16,450 nt of DNA from Bacteroidaceae bacterium. Its GTDB lineage: Bacteria > Bacteroidota > Bacteroidia > Bacteroidales > Bacteroidaceae. A program made the position numbers and the translations under genes. The DNA lies in assembly GCA_016302435.1 (NCBI GenBank), contig JAEDNQ010000034.1:1-16450 (forward strand). The letters run 5' to 3'. The first letter of the stretch is position 1, and each line of letters opens with the position of its first letter. Positions 1 through 7,068 of this stretch are shown one piece after another. Under the pieces are notes generated by a model. It was not told the DNA's origin. It did no database searches and was given only the letters and a program-made list of their open reading frames with translations.

Positions 1-155
1 GACAATAAGAATTATTTTAATATCAATCATGATGTGTATATATTATAATCTTATAATTATATATATATATAATTATAAGATTAATTCCAAAGTGCTTTGG
101 AATTTCTTATTGTCCTTATTGTCTATTGTCCTTATTGTCCTTATTGTCTTATTGT
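1..155. repeat. AT-rich palindromes and 9-base tandem repeat array
   Basis: A 9-base unit CTTATTGTC occurs at 106-114, 115-123, 131-139 and 140-148, with shortened copies at 124-130 and 149-155. The same unit in inverted orientation (GACAATAAG) forms the first nine bases of the window, so bases 1-11 and 104-114 are an 11-base inverted repeat. Between them lie a perfect palindrome at 46-83 (19-base arms, almost wholly A and T) and a second palindrome at 83-104 (10-base arms around a TG centre, key half AATTCCAAAG). No coding capacity is evident. The array may continue to the left of the window. The palindromes could act as a terminator for an unseen gene on the left; that is inference. Confidence 0.85.
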
Positions 156-197
156 ATTTATATGATTGCTTTTCAACACCTTAATTACGTTTACCAT

Positions 198-205
198 TAC
201 GTTTG
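198..205 (+). promoter_or_regulatory. possible orphan -7 promoter box
   Basis: TACGTTTG fits the Bacteroidetes -7 consensus TAnnTTTG. A near copy (TACGTTTA) starts 13 bases earlier, because ATTACGTTT is repeated. No good -33 TTTG lies at the usual 19-21 base distance; only a TTTC at 171-174, with a 23-base gap. If used, it would start a transcript near 212 that could end at the hairpin at 410-461. The stretch is AT-rich, so a chance match is quite possible. Confidence 0.25.
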
Positions 206-409
206 CCATATTTTCTCAATTCAGCACATATATATTGTTCTATATTACATGTGGAATTTTGCTTTTACATTGATATTCAATATATTGGATATAGAGGTGC
301 ATTATGATTGCTATGTTTTCACGGTACAGAGAGTATATAATGGTCAAAATTTCTATACATATCACACCGTATCTTATAGAATCCACCCTTGAACTCTTAG
401 AAAAGACAG
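206..409. other. AT-rich non-coding stretch
   Basis: No recognisable gene is seen here. The longest plus-strand reading frame with a plausible start runs from an ATG at 249 to a stop ending at 392, 47 codons rich in aromatic and aliphatic residues. It resembles no family I know and is what AT-rich non-coding DNA often gives. It is mentioned only because it sits between a promoter-like box (198-205) and a terminator-like hairpin (410-461). Confidence 0.5.
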
Positions 410-461
410 GCGTGGATTTTATGCACACTATGATGATGTGTGTGCATAAATTCACGCTTTT
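410..461. terminator. strong hairpin terminator beyond the uvrA 3' end
   Basis: The arms are 410-428 (begins GCGTGG, ends GCACAC) and 440-457 (begins GTGTGC, ends TCACGC). They pair over about 18 base pairs with one G-T pair and one bulged T. The right arm is followed at once by TTTT (458-461), as expected for a plus-strand intrinsic terminator. On the minus strand the hairpin is followed after five bases by another T-run (complement of 401-404), so it could also stop transcription from uvrA about 310 bases beyond that gene's stop codon. Confidence 0.7.
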
Positions 462-766
462 ATGATTTGCAAACTGCTCCAATGGAATGGCGGATAGTGT
501 TGTATGATTCGGTGGTGCTTTCGGCGTAAAGTGCAAAATCGCTCAATATCGGATAGAACCGCTCAATATCGCGCATTAGTTTGAAAGTCAGCCTAAAATA
601 GTTGCGGATAAATTTTGGTGGAGCAAAGAATTGTTGTAACTTTGTGGTCGGATTGCTGATGGGTGCACGGGCTTGGCGAAGCTGGCTGCACGTTAGTGAG
701 GTGGGGCGATGGTGGCAAAAGGGGTGAGCGCACACGCTGCGGACCTCATGACGGCAGGGCATTCCG
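462..766. other. gene-free spacer after uvrA with direct repeats
   Basis: I see no convincing gene here. The stretch holds two exact copies of CGCTCAATATCG at 540-551 and 560-571 (20-base period), a promoter-like site at 614-644, and a small hairpin at 663-691 (outer GTGCA/TGCAC, inner GCTT/AAGC around a GGCG loop). A plus-strand frame of only 22 codons runs from an ATG at 659 to a TGA ending at 727, with four Trp and four Arg codons and no recognisable relatives. On the minus strand this is the uvrA 3' untranslated region. Confidence 0.6.
614..644 (+). promoter_or_regulatory. Bacteroidetes-type promoter facing the uvrA 3' end
   Basis: TTTG at 614-617 and TAACTTTG at 637-644 are separated by 19 bases, which matches the Bacteroidetes consensus TTTG-N19-21-TAnnTTTG in both boxes and spacing. 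Transcription would begin near 650 and run rightwards, antisense into the last part of uvrA. No ordinary gene lies downstream on this strand. Two 12-base direct repeats (540-551, 560-571) stand about 43 bases upstream of the -33 box, where an activator might bind. Sequence match only. Confidence 0.45.
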
Positions 767-3598
767 TTAGTGGCTCTCGTGTAGTTTCTCCTTGAGGAAT
801 TGTCCCGTATAGCTTTCGGGGCATTGGGCAATGTCCTCAGGTGTGCCAGCGGCGACAATGTGGCCTCCGGCTTCGCCTCCTTCGGGACCGATGTCGATGA
901 CGTGGTCAGCGCACTTGATAACATCCATGTTGTGCTCTATGATGACGACGGTGTGTCCGCGTGAGATGAGGGCGTTGAAGGCGTCGAGGAGTTTGCGTAT
1001 GTCGTGGAAGTGCAGGCCTGTGGTGGGCTCGTCGAAGATGAACATGGTGGGCTGAGTTTTTTCCTGGCTGAGGTAGTAGGCGAGCTTGATGCGCTGGTTC
1101 TCTCCGCCTGAGAGGGTGGAGGAGGTCTGTCCGAGCTTGATGTAGCCGAGACCGACATCCTGCAGTGGCTTGAGCTTGCTGACTACCTTTTTCTGCTTGT
1201 GGAGGGTGAAGAACTCCATGGCTTGGTTGACCGTCATGTTGAGCAGCTCGTAGGCGTTTTGGCCTTCGTAGTTGACTTCGAGTATGTCGCTCTTGAAGCG
1301 TTTGCCATGGCAGTGGTCGCACTCGAGTGTGAGGTCGTTCATGAACTGCATCTCTACCTTGATGGTGCCTTCGCCCTTGCATTCCTCGCAGCGTCCGCCC
1401 TCGGTGTTGAAGGAGAAGTAGGCTGGGGTGTAGCCCAACTGTTTGGCCAACTGCTGGTTGGCGAGCAGCTTGCGTATCTCGTCCCATGCGCCAACGTAGG
1501 TGACGGGGTTGGAGCGTGAGGACACGCCGATGGGATTTTGGTTGATGAAGTCGACATGTTGAATCATTGAAGTGTCGCCTTCGAGCCGGGAGAAGAGGCC
1601 TGGCTTGTCGGAGGTAGATTCGAACTGGCGGCGGAGGGCAAGGAAAAGGATGTCGCGCACGAGGCTGGACTTGCCCGAGCCGGAGACACCTGTGACGCAT
1701 GTCATGACGTTGAGCGGTATCTGAGCGTCTATGCCTTTGAGGTTGTTGGCGCGTGCGTTGCGGATGGTGATGGAGTTGTTCCAAGGGCGTCGGGTCTCGG
1801 GCACGTCGATGTGTTCTGCTCCTGTGAGGTAGTCGACGGTGTGTGACTCTCGCTGTACGTCGGGCTTGACTGTCTTGTCAGCCATGTCCCACATGGGTGG
1901 ACCTGCATACATGATCTCTCCTCCGAGTCGGCCAGCGTCGGGACCGATGTCGATGATGTAGTCGGCTGCTCGCATTATCTCCTCGTCGTGTTCGACGACG
2001 ATGACGGTATTGCCCAGTTGCTGGAGCTGGCGCAGCACTTTGATGAGACGGTGTGTGTCGCGTGAGTGCAGACCGATGCTGGGCTCGTCGAGGATGTACA
2101 TGCTGCCCACGAGTGAGGAGCCGAGGCTCGTGGCGAGGTTGATGCGCTGGCTTTCGCCTCCAGAGAGTGTGTTGCTGGCTCGTGAGAGGGTGAGATAGCC
2201 CAACCCCACGTCGACGAGGAACTGGAGCCTGTTCTTAATCTCGATGAGAAGGCGTTTGGCTATCTCTGTCTCGTGTGGTGTCAGGGTGAGCTGGCTGAAG
2301 AATTCGCGGAGCCTGTCGACGGGCATGTCGGACAGTTCGGCGATGTTTTTGCCTCCTATCTTGACGTATAGGGCTTCTTTCTTCAGTCGTTGTCCGTGGC
2401 ATGTGGGGCAGGTTGTCTTGCCTCTGTATTTGGCAAGCATGACGCGGTAGTGTATCTTGTATTGGTTCTCTCTGAGCATGCGGAAGAACTCGTCGATGCA
2501 GATGGACACGTTGCTCCACTCGTTGACTTCGGGCACTCCGTGCCAGAGGAAGTCTTTCTGCTGCTGGGTGAGCTGGCTGTAGGGGGTGAAGACGGGGAAG
2601 TCGTATCGTTCGGCTGTGCGCACAAACTCTTTTTTCCATTCAGACATCTTCTCACCCTTCCAGCATGCTACGGCTCCTTCGTAGACGGAGAGTTCGGGGT
2701 CGGGTATGACGAGGCTCTCGTCTATGCCGATGATTTTGCCGTAGCCTTCGCATTCGGGACAGGCTCCGATGGGGGAGTTGAATGAGAACATCTGGTCGGA
2801 GGGCTCTTCGAATGCTATGCCATCGGCCTCGAACTTAAGCGAGAACTCTCGGGGAGCTTCTCCGTCGAAGAGGAGTATGCACCTGCCGTCGCCCTCGTAG
2901 AGGGCTGTGTTGGATGAGTCGGCGAGGCGGTTGACGGTGGCCTTGTCGTTGCTGGCTTTGAGGCGGTCGATGACGAGCAGGACGTTGGTGTTGTCGTTGG
3001 TGCTGCGCTCGTCGGCTATGAAGTCGGTGATGCGCAGGGTCTCGCCGTCGACCACGACGCGCTGGAAGCCTGTCTTGTAGTCTATGTCGAGTTGCTCGCG
3101 CAGTGTTCGGCCTGCACGAATGACAAGAGGGGTAAGCACCATGAAGCGCTTACCCTCTTCGTGTTCGGTCATGTAGCGTACGATGTCGTCGACAGTGTCC
3201 TTGCGCACTTCTCTGCCGCTGACGGGCGAGTATGTGCGGCCTATCCTGGCGAAGAGCATGCGGAGATAGTCGTTTATCTCTGTGCTGGTGCCTACGGTGG
3301 AGCGTGGGTTGCGGCTGCTGACTTTCTGCTCTATGGCTATGGCTGGTGAGATGCCTTCGATGAAGTCGCAGTCGGGTTTTGCCATGCGCCCGAGAAACTG
3401 GCGCGCGTAGGTTGACAGGCTCTCGACGTATCTTCGTTGACCTTCGGAGTATAGTGTGTCGAAGGCTAAGGATGACTTGCCGCTGCCGCTGACTCCTGTG
3501 ATGACTATGAGTTTGTTGTGCGGGATGCGTACGTCGATATTTTTTAGGTTGTTGACTCTGTCGCCTCGTATGCTTATGTATTCTGTGAGTTCACTCAT
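767..3598 (-). CDS. uvrA: UvrABC excinuclease subunit A
   Basis: UvrA finds DNA damage in nucleotide excision repair and loads UvrB; it acts as an ATP-driven dimer on the chromosome. The 943-residue product has the family's usual length and order: first Walker A (GVSGSGKS, 35-42), a split zinc site with CxxC pairs at 280-283 and 397-400, first signature LSGGE (478-482) and Walker B ending in DEP (500-506), then second Walker A (637-644), a zinc module with cysteines 737, 740, 760 and 763, second LSGGE (829-833) and second Walker B (852-858). The start is the first ATG of the frame, right before the conserved N-terminus. It lies 89 bases after pyrF with no promoter box between, so it is probably the last gene of the purM-prfA-pyrF-uvrA operon. 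All key motifs are intact. Some related genomes carry a second UvrA, so this may not be the only copy. Confidence 0.98.
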   Translation of the reverse strand: MSELTEYISIRGDRVNNLKNIDVRIPHNKLIVITGVSGSGKSSLAFDTLYSEGQRRYVESLSTYARQFLGRMAKPDCDFIEGISPAIAIEQKVSSRNPRSTVGTSTEINDYLRMLFARIGRTYSPVSGREVRKDTVDDIVRYMTEHEEGKRFMVLTPLVIRAGRTLREQLDIDYKTGFQRVVVDGETLRITDFIADERSTNDNTNVLLVIDRLKASNDKATVNRLADSSNTALYEGDGRCILLFDGEAPREFSLKFEADGIAFEEPSDQMFSFNSPIGACPECEGYGKIIGIDESLVIPDPELSVYEGAVACWKGEKMSEWKKEFVRTAERYDFPVFTPYSQLTQQQKDFLWHGVPEVNEWSNVSICIDEFFRMLRENQYKIHYRVMLAKYRGKTTCPTCHGQRLKKEALYVKIGGKNIAELSDMPVDRLREFFSQLTLTPHETEIAKRLLIEIKNRLQFLVDVGLGYLTLSRASNTLSGGESQRINLATSLGSSLVGSMYILDEPSIGLHSRDTHRLIKVLRQLQQLGNTVIVVEHDEEIMRAADYIIDIGPDAGRLGGEIMYAGPPMWDMADKTVKPDVQRESHTVDYLTGAEHIDVPETRRPWNNSITIRNARANNLKGIDAQIPLNVMTCVTGVSGSGKSSLVRDILFLALRRQFESTSDKPGLFSRLEGDTSMIQHVDFINQNPIGVSSRSNPVTYVGAWDEIRKLLANQQLAKQLGYTPAYFSFNTEGGRCEECKGEGTIKVEMQFMNDLTLECDHCHGKRFKSDILEVNYEGQNAYELLNMTVNQAMEFFTLHKQKKVVSKLKPLQDVGLGYIKLGQTSSTLSGGENQRIKLAYYLSQEKTQPTMFIFDEPTTGLHFHDIRKLLDAFNALISRGHTVVIIEHNMDVIKCADHVIDIGPEGGEAGGHIVAAGTPEDIAQCPESYTGQFLKEKLHESH

Positions 3599-3687
3599 TG
3601 TCGGGGTATGTTATACCTTTTAGCTGCTTTGCAGGCCCAGTATTGCGGTGGCTATATGGCTGTCTGCAATGTGGTGGTGGAGGGGTA

Positions 3688-4512
3688 TTACTTTGCTGCG
3701 TCGAGCACGGCTGCCATCTGGTCGGCTACTTTCTTGGCCTCTTGTGCGGCTACGGTGGCAAAGTTCTCTGTCTTGTCGGCGTAGATGATGGCGCGTGAGG
3801 AGTTGACGATGAGGCCGCAGTCTTTTGTCATGCCGTACTTGCACACTTCTTCAAGGCTACCTCCCTGTGCTCCTATGCCGGGGACGAGGAGGAAGTGGTC
3901 GGGGGCTACCTTGCGGATGTCTTCAAACATCTGTCCCTGTGTGGCTCCGACGACATACATCATGTTGTCCGCATTACCCCATTCCTGGCTCTTGCGCAGG
4001 ACTTTCTCGAAGAGTCGCTCGCCGTCAGGGTCGGTGGTGAGCTGGAAGTCGTGGCTGCCCTTGTTGGATGTGAGGGCGAGGAGGATGACCCATTTGCCTG
4101 GATACTGGAGGAAGGGTGTGACGCTGTCTTCGCCCATGTAGGGAGCCACGGTGAGGGCGTCGAGGTTCATCTCCTCGAAGAAGGTGCGGGCATACATGGC
4201 GCTGGTGTTGCCTATGTCGCCTCGTTTGGCGTCAGCTATGATGAAGTGGTCGGGATAGTTGTCGTTGAGGTATGCTATGGTCTTGTCGAAGGAGATCCAT
4301 CCTTTCACTCCCATGCTCTCGTAGAAGGCAAGGTTGGGCTTGTATGCCACACAGTATGGGGCTGTGGCGTCTATGATGGCCTTGTTGAAGGCGAAGATGG
4401 GGTCTTCTTCGTTGAGGAGGTGGGATGGTATCTTCTTGATGTCTGTGTCGAGGCCGACGCAGAGGAATGTCTTCTTCTGGAAGATCTGGTTGATGAGTTG
4501 TTGGCGTGTCAT
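3688..4512 (-). CDS. pyrF: orotidine 5'-phosphate decarboxylase
   Basis: This enzyme turns OMP into UMP, the last step of pyrimidine synthesis, in the cytoplasm. The 274-residue product is of the longer type 2 class rather than the roughly 230-245 residue E. coli type. The active-site signature ADAKRGDIG is at 93-101, with catalytic Lys96 and the surrounding aspartates; the N-terminal CVGLDTD (18-24) binds the nucleotide, and VPGIGAQGG in the C-terminal half matches the phosphate-binding loop. The start ATG is preceded by an A-rich tract with eight consecutive A on the coding strand, typical of start sites in this phylum. Upstream is the 9-base repeat array, and exactly 40 stop-free codons separate it from the prfA stop in the same frame. 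Downstream 89 bases lead to uvrA. It is probably co-transcribed with purM and prfA. Confidence 0.97.
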   Translation of the reverse strand: MTRQQLINQIFQKKTFLCVGLDTDIKKIPSHLLNEEDPIFAFNKAIIDATAPYCVAYKPNLAFYESMGVKGWISFDKTIAYLNDNYPDHFIIADAKRGDIGNTSAMYARTFFEEMNLDALTVAPYMGEDSVTPFLQYPGKWVILLALTSNKGSHDFQLTTDPDGERLFEKVLRKSQEWGNADNMMYVVGATQGQMFEDIRKVAPDHFLLVPGIGAQGGSLEEVCKYGMTKDCGLIVNSSRAIIYADKTENFATVAAQEAKKVADQMAAVLDAAK

Positions 4513-4539
4513 GGTTGATGTTTTTTTTGATTTGGGGTA

Positions 4540-4629
4540 ATCGAAACTATCGATACTAACGATACTATCGAAACTAACGATACTATCGAAACTAACGATA
4601 CAAACGAAACTAACGATACTCTCGATACT
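4540..4629. repeat. ten-copy 9-base tandem repeat between prfA and pyrF
   Basis: On the plus strand ten consecutive 9-base units read (A/C)(T/A)CGA(A/T)AC(T/A), for example ATCGAAACT and AACGATACT, in partly alternating order. The array fills most of the 120-base prfA-pyrF spacer, ending three bases from the prfA stop codon (4633-4635). On the transcribed strand the units read AGTATCGTT or AGTTTCGAT. Because 9 is a multiple of 3, copy-number change would not shift the frame between the two genes. I see no long inverted repeat and no promoter box. Its function is unknown. Confidence 0.95.
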
Positions 4630-4632
4630 ATA

Positions 4633-5733
4633 TTAAAGCTCAGCTTCTTTGAGTCGCTCGGCGTTTTCAGCTACGATGAGGTGGTCGATGCAGTCTTGGA
4701 TGTTGCCGTCCATGAAGGCTGCGAGGTTGTAGATGGTGTAGTTTATGCGGTGGTCGGTGATGCGCCCTTGGGGATAGTTGTAGGTGCGTATCTTGGCTGA
4801 GCGGTCGCCGGTGGAGACCATTGTCTTGCGGCGTGAGGCGATGTCGTCGATGTATTTCTGGTGTTCTTTGTCGTAGATGTATGTGCGCAGGCGTGCGAGC
4901 GCACGTTCCTTATTTTTAGGTTGGTCTCGTGTCTCTGTGCACTCTACGAGTATCTCTTCTGTCTCGCCTGTGTTGGGATTTTTCCACATGTATCGGGCTC
5001 GTACGCCTGACTCTACCTTGTTGACATTCTGTCCTCCGGCTCCGGAGCTGCGGAAGGTGTCCCATTTGACTTCGCCTTCGTTGATCTGCACATCGAAGGG
5101 CTCAGCTTCGGGGAGCACGGCTACGGTGGCAGCTGAGGTGTGGACGCGTCCCTGTGTCTCGGTGGCTGGCACTCGTTGCACTCGGTGGACGCCCGACTCG
5201 TATTTGAGTGTGCCGTAGACGTTCTCGCCTGTGATGTTTGCCACTATCTCTTTGAAGCCGCCAACGGCACCTTCGGATGTGGAGGACACGGTGAGGTGCC
5301 ATCCCTTGATCTCGCAGAACTTGGAGTACATGCGGAAGAGGTCGCCTGCGAAGAGGGCTGCTTCGTCTCCGCCTGTGCCGCCTCGTATCTCGAGTGTGAC
5401 GTTTTTGCTGTCTTCTGGGTCGGCGGGGATGAGGAGGAGCTTTATTTCTTCTTCGAGCTGGGGGATGCGCTTCTCGTTGATGGAGATTTCTTCTCGTGCC
5501 ATCTCCTTCATCTCGGCGTCGTCCTCGTTGGCGAGCAGGTCTTTGGCTTCTTCGAGTCCTTTGACAGCATTGATGTATTCCTGGCGGGCTTTCATGATGT
5601 CCTCCAGGTTCTTGTATTCCTTTGTGAGCTGAACGTAGCGTTTCTGGTCAGCTATGACGTTGGGGTCGGTGATGAGGGTTGATACTTCTTCGAATCGGGG
5701 TACCAGTCCTTCGAGTTTGTCTAATATTTCCAT
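4633..5733 (-). CDS. prfA: peptide chain release factor 1
   Basis: RF1 recognises UAG and UAA in the ribosomal A site and triggers hydrolysis of peptidyl-tRNA. The 366-residue product has the normal RF1 length. The GGQ catalytic motif lies at 233-235 within SSGAGGQNVNKVES, and the codon-recognition tripeptide is PAT (189-191), the RF1 form (RF2 uses SPF). The N-terminal hundred residues are helical and rich in Glu and Lys, as in domain 1 of the family. There is no internal frameshift, which is a feature of RF2 genes, not RF1. The start ATG follows a C- and A-rich leader without a Shine-Dalgarno site, 32 bases after purM. It ends in TAA, just before the repeat array that leads to pyrF. Confidence 0.98.
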   Translation of the reverse strand: MEILDKLEGLVPRFEEVSTLITDPNVIADQKRYVQLTKEYKNLEDIMKARQEYINAVKGLEEAKDLLANEDDAEMKEMAREEISINEKRIPQLEEEIKLLLIPADPEDSKNVTLEIRGGTGGDEAALFAGDLFRMYSKFCEIKGWHLTVSSTSEGAVGGFKEIVANITGENVYGTLKYESGVHRVQRVPATETQGRVHTSAATVAVLPEAEPFDVQINEGEVKWDTFRSSGAGGQNVNKVESGVRARYMWKNPNTGETEEILVECTETRDQPKNKERALARLRTYIYDKEHQKYIDDIASRRKTMVSTGDRSAKIRTYNYPQGRITDHRINYTIYNLAAFMDGNIQDCIDHLIVAENAERLKEAEL

Positions 5734-5765
5734 CGGTTGGTGTGTGTGAGTGGGGGTGGGGAGGA

Positions 5766-6941
5766 TTAGTAGTTGAATTCACCAAATTCAGACTTGATGG
5801 TAAGTGACTTTGGACCTTCCTCCACGCGTCCGATGATTTGTGCGTCGATGTTGAATGACTTGCTTATGTCGATGACTTTCTGTGCGTTGTCGGGTGAGAG
5901 ATAGACCTCAAGGCGGTGGCCCATGTTGAAGACTTTGTACATCTCAGCCCAGTCGGTGCCTGACTCCTTGGCTATGGCCTTGAAGAGTGGTGGCACGGGG
6001 AACATGTTGTCCTTGATGACGCGGCAGTTGTCTCCGACGAAGTGGAGGACTTTTGTCTGTGCTCCGCCTGTGCAGTGAACCATGCCGTGGATGCAGTCTC
6101 TCATCTCGTCGAGCATCTTCTTGACGACGGGCGCGTAGGTGCGGGTGGGGGAGAGGACGAGTTTGCCTGCATTGACGGGTGCGCCTTCCACGGAGTCGGT
6201 GAGGCGGTATGAGCCTGAGTAGACGAGTTCGTCGGGCACAGCCTTGTCGAACGATTCGGGGTATTTCTCTGCGAGGTATTTGGCGAAGACGTCGTGGCGG
6301 GCAGAGGTGAGTCCGTTGCTTCCCATGCCGCCGTTGTATTCCTTCTCATAGGTGGCTTGGCCGCATGATGAGAGGCCTACGATGACGTCCCCTGGGCGTA
6401 TGTTGGCATTGTCGATGACGTCGCTGCGCTTCATGCGGCAGGTGACGGTGGAGTCGACGATGATGGTGCGCACGAGGTCGCCCACGTCGGCTGTCTCACC
6501 GCCTGTAGCGTAGATGCCTATGCCCATCTTGCGCATCTCGGCGAGGAGCTCGTCAGTGCCGTTGATGATGGCTGAGATGACTTCCCCGGGGATGAGCATC
6601 TTGTTGCGGCCGATGGTAGAGGAGACGAGGATGTTGTCCACGGCACCGACGCAGAGGAGGTCGTCGGTGTTCATGATGAGGGCGTCCTGTGCTATGCCTT
6701 TCCATACGGAGATGTCTCCTGTCTCCTTCCAATACATGTAGGCGAGGCTGGACTTTGTTCCAGCACCGTCGGCGTGCATGATGTTGCAGTATTCCGGGTC
6801 ACCGCCTAAGATGTCGGGGATGATTTTGCAGAAGGCTTGTGGGAATATGCCCTTGTCGATATTTTTGATCGCGTTGTGTACATCTTCCTTGGCTGCGCTG
6901 ACACCGCGCATCATGTACCTCTGTTTGTTGTCTATTGCCAT
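5766..6941 (-). CDS. purM: phosphoribosylformylglycinamidine cyclo-ligase (AIR synthetase), long divergent form
   Basis: PurM closes FGAM to AIR with ATP, the fifth step of purine synthesis. The 391-residue product belongs to the PurM/PurL/SelD/HypE superfamily. Nucleotide and metal motifs are present: DGAGTKSS (58-65), MNTDDLLCVGA (90-100) and ATGGETADVGD (145-155), with NMGHRLEVY in the C-terminal domain. It is about 45 residues longer than E. coli PurM (345) and differs at places where that protein has DGVGTKL and CVNDL-type motifs; this long form is, to my knowledge, usual in Bacteroidetes. The start is the ATG after an A-rich leader and a TACCTTTG promoter box on the minus strand (6981-6988). 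It is the first gene of the operon with prfA, pyrF and uvrA. Another superfamily member is the only real alternative, and length and motifs favour PurM. Confidence 0.9.
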   Translation of the reverse strand: MAIDNKQRYMMRGVSAAKEDVHNAIKNIDKGIFPQAFCKIIPDILGGDPEYCNIMHADGAGTKSSLAYMYWKETGDISVWKGIAQDALIMNTDDLLCVGAVDNILVSSTIGRNKMLIPGEVISAIINGTDELLAEMRKMGIGIYATGGETADVGDLVRTIIVDSTVTCRMKRSDVIDNANIRPGDVIVGLSSCGQATYEKEYNGGMGSNGLTSARHDVFAKYLAEKYPESFDKAVPDELVYSGSYRLTDSVEGAPVNAGKLVLSPTRTYAPVVKKMLDEMRDCIHGMVHCTGGAQTKVLHFVGDNCRVIKDNMFPVPPLFKAIAKESGTDWAEMYKVFNMGHRLEVYLSPDNAQKVIDISKSFNIDAQIIGRVEEGPKSLTIKSEFGEFNY

Positions 6942-6980
6942 TTTTAACTGATTTTGTCGTTTTTATTCCAAATTATTATG

Positions 6981-6988
6981 CAAAGGTA
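6981..6988 (-). promoter_or_regulatory. -7 promoter box for the purM-prfA-pyrF-uvrA operon
   Basis: Read on the minus strand this is TACCTTTG, a match to TAnnTTTG, ending about 40 bases before the purM ATG. No clear -33 TTTG lies 19-21 bases further upstream. It stands back to back with the lpxD box at 7032-7039. No other box of this type was seen upstream of prfA, pyrF or uvrA, which supports one transcript. Confidence 0.5.
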
Positions 6989-7031
6989 ATGAAAATTTGT
7001 AAGATATAGCGTCTATGTCGAAATTCTTTCC

Positions 7032-7039
7032 TAAATTTG
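7032..7039 (+). promoter_or_regulatory. -7 promoter box for the lpx cluster
   Basis: TAAATTTG matches the Bacteroidetes -7 consensus TAnnTTTG and ends 29 bases before the lpxD ATG. A start near 7046 would give a leader of about 23 bases. A -33 TTTG at the right spacing is not seen; the nearest TTTG (6996-6999) is 32 bases away. Confidence 0.5.
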
Positions 7040-7068
7040 CAAACTATTATACAATAAAATAGAACTAA

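Noticed and set aside
419..449. Two inverted TTATGCACA sequences matching the DnaA box form TTATnCACA, close to AT-rich palindromes, suggesting a replication origin.
   Set aside because: The two boxes are the two arms of one terminator hairpin, so they are not independent. No further boxes were seen nearby, and no dnaA or other origin-linked gene is in the window.
460..924. A 154-codon minus-strand frame covering the spacer after uvrA and overlapping the uvrA end.
   Set aside because: About 160 bases overlap uvrA in another frame, the rest covers direct repeats and a promoter-like site, and the translation shows no family features.
4633..5733. RF2 with programmed frameshift as an alternative to RF1.
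   Set aside because: The frame is continuous and the codon-recognition tripeptide is PAT, the RF1 form.
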